Below are positions 13,879 through 16,893 of a stretch of DNA of 16,893 bases, in pieces. The position numbers and the translations under genes were made by a program. The notes under the pieces were generated by a model. It was not told the origin of the DNA. It saw nothing but the letters and a program-made list of their open reading frames with translations, and ran no database searches. This DNA comes from JAEUIZ01 sp046155605 (lineage in GTDB: Bacteria; Planctomycetota; Phycisphaerae; Phycisphaerales; UBA1924): positions 1 through 16,893 of the forward strand of contig JBJXFQ010000040.1 of NCBI GenBank assembly GCA_046155605.1, read 5' to 3'. Within the stretch, counting starts at the first letter, position 1; every line of letters starts with the position of its first letter.

Positions 13879-13893
13879 GTACGACTGTAGCGG

Positions 13894-13899
13894 TACACT
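13894..13899 (+). promoter_or_regulatory. Possible -10 element for the M16 peptidase gene
   Basis: TACACT lies 18 bases before the M16 start codon and would give a leader of about 12 bases that still contains the GGAG ribosome-binding site. No good -35 is found upstream. It is offered because there is little room for a promoter in the 39-base gap between divergent genes. Confidence 0.22.
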
Positions 13900-13917
13900 G
13901 CGCGCCTGGAGTATCGC

Positions 13918-16728
13918 ATGTTCAAGACTTCCTGCCGTCTGCTTCTCGCGCTGTTGATGCTGATCTGGCTCCCGGCGCGAGGACAGGACCTTCCGACCGA
14001 CCCGCGGCTGGTGCGCGGCGAGTTGCCCAACGGGCTTCGGTACATCGTTCGTCGGCACGACAACCCGCCGGGACGAGCCGCGTTCTGGCTCCATGTCTCC
14101 ACCGGCTCACTCAACGAGGCCGATTCGCAGCGGGGCCTCGCGCACTTCCTGGAGCACATGGCGTTCAACGGCTCGGCCAACTTCCCGCCCGGCTCGGTCA
14201 TCCCATTCTTCCAGTCGATGGGCCTCACCTTCGGCCAGCATCAGAACGCGTTCACGTCGTTCGACCAGACGGCGTATCAACTCGCCCTGCCGGACACCAA
14301 GCCCGAGACCGTCACGAAGGCGCTGCGTTTCATGGCGGACGTGGCCGGGCGGCTCTCGCTCCTCCCGGCCGAGATCGAGAACGAGCGGCAAGTGATCCTC
14401 GAAGAGCGGCGAGCGAGCCTGTCTGGGCAGCAACGCGTGCAGGACGCGCTCTTCGAGCGGCTGTCGCCCGGCTCTCGCTTCGGCCTGCGCCTCCCGATCG
14501 GCACCGAAGAGACCATCAAGGCGATCGGTGCGGACGAGTTTCGCGACTATTACAATCGCCTGTACGTCCCCTCGAACATGACCGTGCTCGCCGTCGCGGA
14601 CATGCCCGAGACGGACGTGGTGACGGCGGTCACGGAGGCCTTTGCGGAACTCGGGGGCGGCACCAAGTCGCCCGTGCCCGCGGACGCGGACCCTGGAATC
14701 AAGGCTCCAACATCGAACCGCGCGATCGTGCTGACCGACAGCGAGTTGAGCGAGGCATCGGTGACGGTGATGTGGCTCTCGCCCCCGCAAAGCCCGACCA
14801 CCACCGAGCCGCTCCTCCGCGCCGATCTGGTTCGAACGGTGGGATCGTTCGCGTTCAATCGGCGGCTCGGGGCGGCGGTCAATGAGGGTCGCGCGGCGTT
14901 TCTTTCGGGCCAGGCCGGGTCCGCCGACCTCTTCCGCTCCGCGACGATCGGCGAGGTGTCGGCGACCGGCAAGCCCGAGTCCTGGCGGGCCATGCTCGAC
15001 GACCTGGGACGCCACCTTCAGGCGGCGCGGCTGCACGGCTTCACGGCAGAGGAAGCCGAGGACGCGCGGCGAGCGATCCTGTCGGCCGCCGAGCGACGCG
15101 CCGACACCGAACCCACCCAACCGGCCGAGGCGATCCTGTCGCAGTTGAACTCCGCGGTGGCGGACGGCGAGCCGGTGCTCTCGGCGGCGCAGTGGCGCGA
15201 CGTGATCGCACGCCTGCTACCGTCGATCACGGCCGAAGAGGCCTCCGCGACCTTTGCCGCGACGTACAACCCCGACTTGCCGATGATCTTCCACCTCCAA
15301 CTTCCCACGGCGGACGGCACGCCCAGCGACGAAGACCTGGTCACCGCGGGCGTCGCCGCGCTCGCCGTGCGCCCGGAGGCGCAGGCCGCTCGCGCTCGCC
15401 CCACGTCGATCCTCGCCGCGCTTCCAGAGCCGGGTCAGGTAGTCGAACGGCAGGAACACGACGGAGGCAAGGTGCTCGGTGCCTGGCTCTCCAACGGCGT
15501 CCGCGTCTGGCATCGCTACTCGGACTATCGCAAGGACCAGGTCATCGTGCAGGTCAACCTCGCGGCGGGTTCGATCGAGGAGTCCGCGACGGACCACGGC
15601 ATCTCTGAGGCCGCGGCCCTGGCTTGGGGTCGGCCCGCCACGGCGCGCTGCACCTCGACCGACGTGCGAGACCTGCTGACGGGCAAAAAAGTCGGCGTCG
15701 GTGGGGCTGCCGATGACGACGCGATGACGCTCGGCGCGTCGGGCTCTCGCGCCGACATCGAGATCGGGCTGCAACTCGTCCATGCGCTGCTCACCGAGCC
15801 CGTGGTCGAGGCACCGAGCCTGGCGCAGTGGAAGGACCAGGGGAAACTCGCCGCGACGCAGCGGAAACTCGACGCCGAGGGCGTGCTCTTCGACCTCATC
15901 GGCCGATCGCTCTACCCCGCCGGCGACGTGCGGAATCGCCCGCTCGAGCCCGCGGAGTATGACGCGGTGACCGCCGAGGCAGCGCAGGCCCGCCTCCGTC
16001 GCGCGATCGCCGCCGCTCCGATCGAAGTGGCAATCGTCGGCGACATCGAGCGCGAGCCGGCGCTGGATCTTGTTGCCCGATACCTCGGCTCACTGCCCAA
16101 GCGTGAGCGAATCTCGACGGCGACGCTGGAATCCCTGCGCGCGATCCAGCGCCCGGACGGCCCAATCACGGCCTCGCACCCGCTCGAGACCGCCACGGAC
16201 AAGGCCGTCGTCCTCGCCGGGTTCTTCGGTGCCGACAACCGAAACCTCCGCGATCATCGCCGTCTGGCGATGGCATCTCGTATCCTCTCGACCCGTGCCA
16301 CCACCGAGATCCGCGAGGCCAAGCAACTCGCCTATAGCCCGGCGGTCGCCGCGATCCCCGGCATCGCCTATCCGGGCTACGGCCAGTTCCTCGCGTATTC
16401 GACGACCGCGCCCGACAAACTCGACGACCTCACTCGCGCATTCGCCGACCTCTTCGATCGCTTCGCCACGGACGGCCCAACTGCCGACGAGATGGAAACC
16501 GTCAAGAAGCAGTTGGCCAACTCGATGGACGAACAGATGCGCGAGCCGGGCTTCTGGGCACAGCGGCTCGGAACCCTCACCTATCGCGGGTTGACCGTCG
16601 AGGACGTGCTTGGTGGACCCGCGGCCTATCAGGCGCTCACCGCCGACGATCTCCGCGAGACCGTGGCGAGATATAACGTCCCCAAAGCGCGATTCACGTT
16701 CACCGTCTTCCCGGCGAGCAACAAGTAG
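13918..16728 (+). CDS. Exported M16 zinc metallopeptidase, PqqL-like
   Basis: 936 aa, the length of two fused M16 halves. A signal peptide (MFKTSCR, hydrophobic core to about 20) directs export. The N-terminal half carries the inverted zinc motif H76-F-L-E79-H80 in LAHFLEHMAFNG, with the third ligand E156 in ENERQVILEE, 76 residues after H80 as expected. The C-terminal half starts near 520 (LSNGVRVWHRY) and has no HxxEH, so it is the non-catalytic lobe; it keeps the late LAYSPAV and PGFWAQRL segments typical of pitrilysin/PqqL-type enzymes, where the second lobe helps bind substrate. Such enzymes form a clam-shell chamber that degrades peptides of limited size in the envelope. GGAG seven bases before ATG 13918 supports the start. 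It is separated by 38 bases from the IS-derived sequence at its 3' side and shows no truncation. Confidence 0.94.
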   Translation: MFKTSCRLLLALLMLIWLPARGQDLPTDPRLVRGELPNGLRYIVRRHDNPPGRAAFWLHVSTGSLNEADSQRGLAHFLEHMAFNGSANFPPGSVIPFFQSMGLTFGQHQNAFTSFDQTAYQLALPDTKPETVTKALRFMADVAGRLSLLPAEIENERQVILEERRASLSGQQRVQDALFERLSPGSRFGLRLPIGTEETIKAIGADEFRDYYNRLYVPSNMTVLAVADMPETDVVTAVTEAFAELGGGTKSPVPADADPGIKAPTSNRAIVLTDSELSEASVTVMWLSPPQSPTTTEPLLRADLVRTVGSFAFNRRLGAAVNEGRAAFLSGQAGSADLFRSATIGEVSATGKPESWRAMLDDLGRHLQAARLHGFTAEEAEDARRAILSAAERRADTEPTQPAEAILSQLNSAVADGEPVLSAAQWRDVIARLLPSITAEEASATFAATYNPDLPMIFHLQLPTADGTPSDEDLVTAGVAALAVRPEAQAARARPTSILAALPEPGQVVERQEHDGGKVLGAWLSNGVRVWHRYSDYRKDQVIVQVNLAAGSIEESATDHGISEAAALAWGRPATARCTSTDVRDLLTGKKVGVGGAADDDAMTLGASGSRADIEIGLQLVHALLTEPVVEAPSLAQWKDQGKLAATQRKLDAEGVLFDLIGRSLYPAGDVRNRPLEPAEYDAVTAEAAQARLRRAIAAAPIEVAIVGDIEREPALDLVARYLGSLPKRERISTATLESLRAIQRPDGPITASHPLETATDKAVVLAGFFGADNRNLRDHRRLAMASRILSTRATTEIREAKQLAYSPAVAAIPGIAYPGYGQFLAYSTTAPDKLDDLTRAFADLFDRFATDGPTADEMETVKKQLANSMDEQMREPGFWAQRLGTLTYRGLTVEDVLGGPAAYQALTADDLRETVARYNVPKARFTFTVFPASNK

Positions 16729-16766
16729 GCACCCCAAGAGCGAGTCGGTGCAGCGCGGGGCGAGCA

Positions 16767-16893
16767 CTAGGCTGTGTCTGACGGATCGCCCGGGGCCGGG
16801 AGGCGGAGGTATCGGCGGATGATGGCCAGGTCGAGGAACGCCTGGAAGTTCACCGCGAGCTTGTCGTAGCGGGTGCCGACGCGGCGGTTCTCC
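16767..16893 (-). CDS. IS5-family transposase, C-terminal fragment (cut by window edge)
   Basis: The last 41 codons of a transposase, whose N-terminal part lies beyond position 16893. The visible translation contains ENRRVGTRYDKLA followed by a hydrophobic helix FQAFLDLAIIRRYLR, which is the C-terminal signature (Arg-Tyr-Asp/Glu-Lys-Leu-Ala helix) of IS5/IS427-type DDE transposases. The conserved RRVxTRYxKLA motif follows the catalytic Glu of that family, which would be just outside the window. The stop is TAG at 16769-16767. Whether the complete copy is intact cannot be judged. Confidence 0.82.
   Translation of the reverse strand, partial: ENRRVGTRYDKLAVNFQAFLDLAIIRRYLRLPAPGDPSDTA
16768..16893 (-). 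mobile_element. End of an IS5-family insertion sequence
   Basis: The transposase tail is followed on its 3' side by CTAG at 16767-16770 and then, on the plus strand, by GCTGTGTCTGACGGATCG, which looks like an IS5-type terminal inverted repeat. The exact boundary is an inference: CTAG or TAG would be the target duplication and the element would start at about 16768-16771. Confirmation needs the other end of the element, which is not in the window. Confidence 0.6.

Noticed and set aside
14107..15120. 337-codon minus-strand frame opposite the M16 gene
   Set aside because: Arg/Gly/Glu/His-rich composition without any motif; a shadow of the peptidase gene, whose zinc motif and family length are clear.

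Overview
The window is GC-rich, densely coding chromosomal DNA from a bacterium that most resembles the Planctomycetota, class Phycisphaerae. The strongest clue is the secreted protein at 12212-13372. It ends in two cysteine-bearing dockerin-like repeats (a VNVxDFTCFLN motif followed by an ANCDG turn) of the 'GC-type dockerin' kind that I know from Phycisphaerales. A TopA with an enlarged middle and several small orphan lipoproteins agree with this. The assignment rests on recognition, not on a search.

Layout. A tRNA-Gln(CUG) lies at the left edge on the minus strand (103-173). It is followed by a small minus-strand lipoprotein gene (410-685) and then the housekeeping topA gene on the plus strand (972-3794). 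Next comes a minus-strand pair: a probable START/SRPBCC-like protein (4542-5162) and a four-helix membrane protein (3994-4482). Positions 5391-10710 hold the most interesting block, four minus-strand genes in the order ECF sigma factor, 200-aa soluble anti-sigma-like protein, TPR-CHAT caspase-like protease, secreted subtilase. Divergent from it on the plus strand are two secreted proteins: one with degenerate glycine/aspartate repeats (10925-11980) and one with a C-terminal dockerin-like module (12212-13372). The right end has a strong terminator (13404-13439), a small lipoprotein-like gene on the minus strand (13612-13878), a full-length two-lobed M16 metallopeptidase (13918-16728), and the C-terminal tail of an IS5-family transposase that runs off the window (16767-16893).

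How the genes may work together. The sigma/anti-sigma-like/TPR-CHAT/subtilase block looks like one transcription unit. The last three genes are joined by a 2-nt gap and a 4-nt stop/start overlap. The proposed logic is that the sigma factor drives the operon, the 200-aa protein holds the sigma factor, the TPR-CHAT protease senses a signal and cleaves a partner, and the subtilase acts outside the cytoplasmic membrane. It resembles the TPR-CHAT / cleaved regulator / ECF sigma arrangement of type III-E CRISPR (craspase) loci, but no CRISPR array or cas gene is visible here. This is a hypothesis drawn from gene content.

No gap between genes exceeds 300 bases. I see nothing convincing in 1-102, 174-317, 3795-3993, 5193-5390, 10711-10924 or 13443-13611. 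No CRISPR array, rRNA, origin or prophage is visible.
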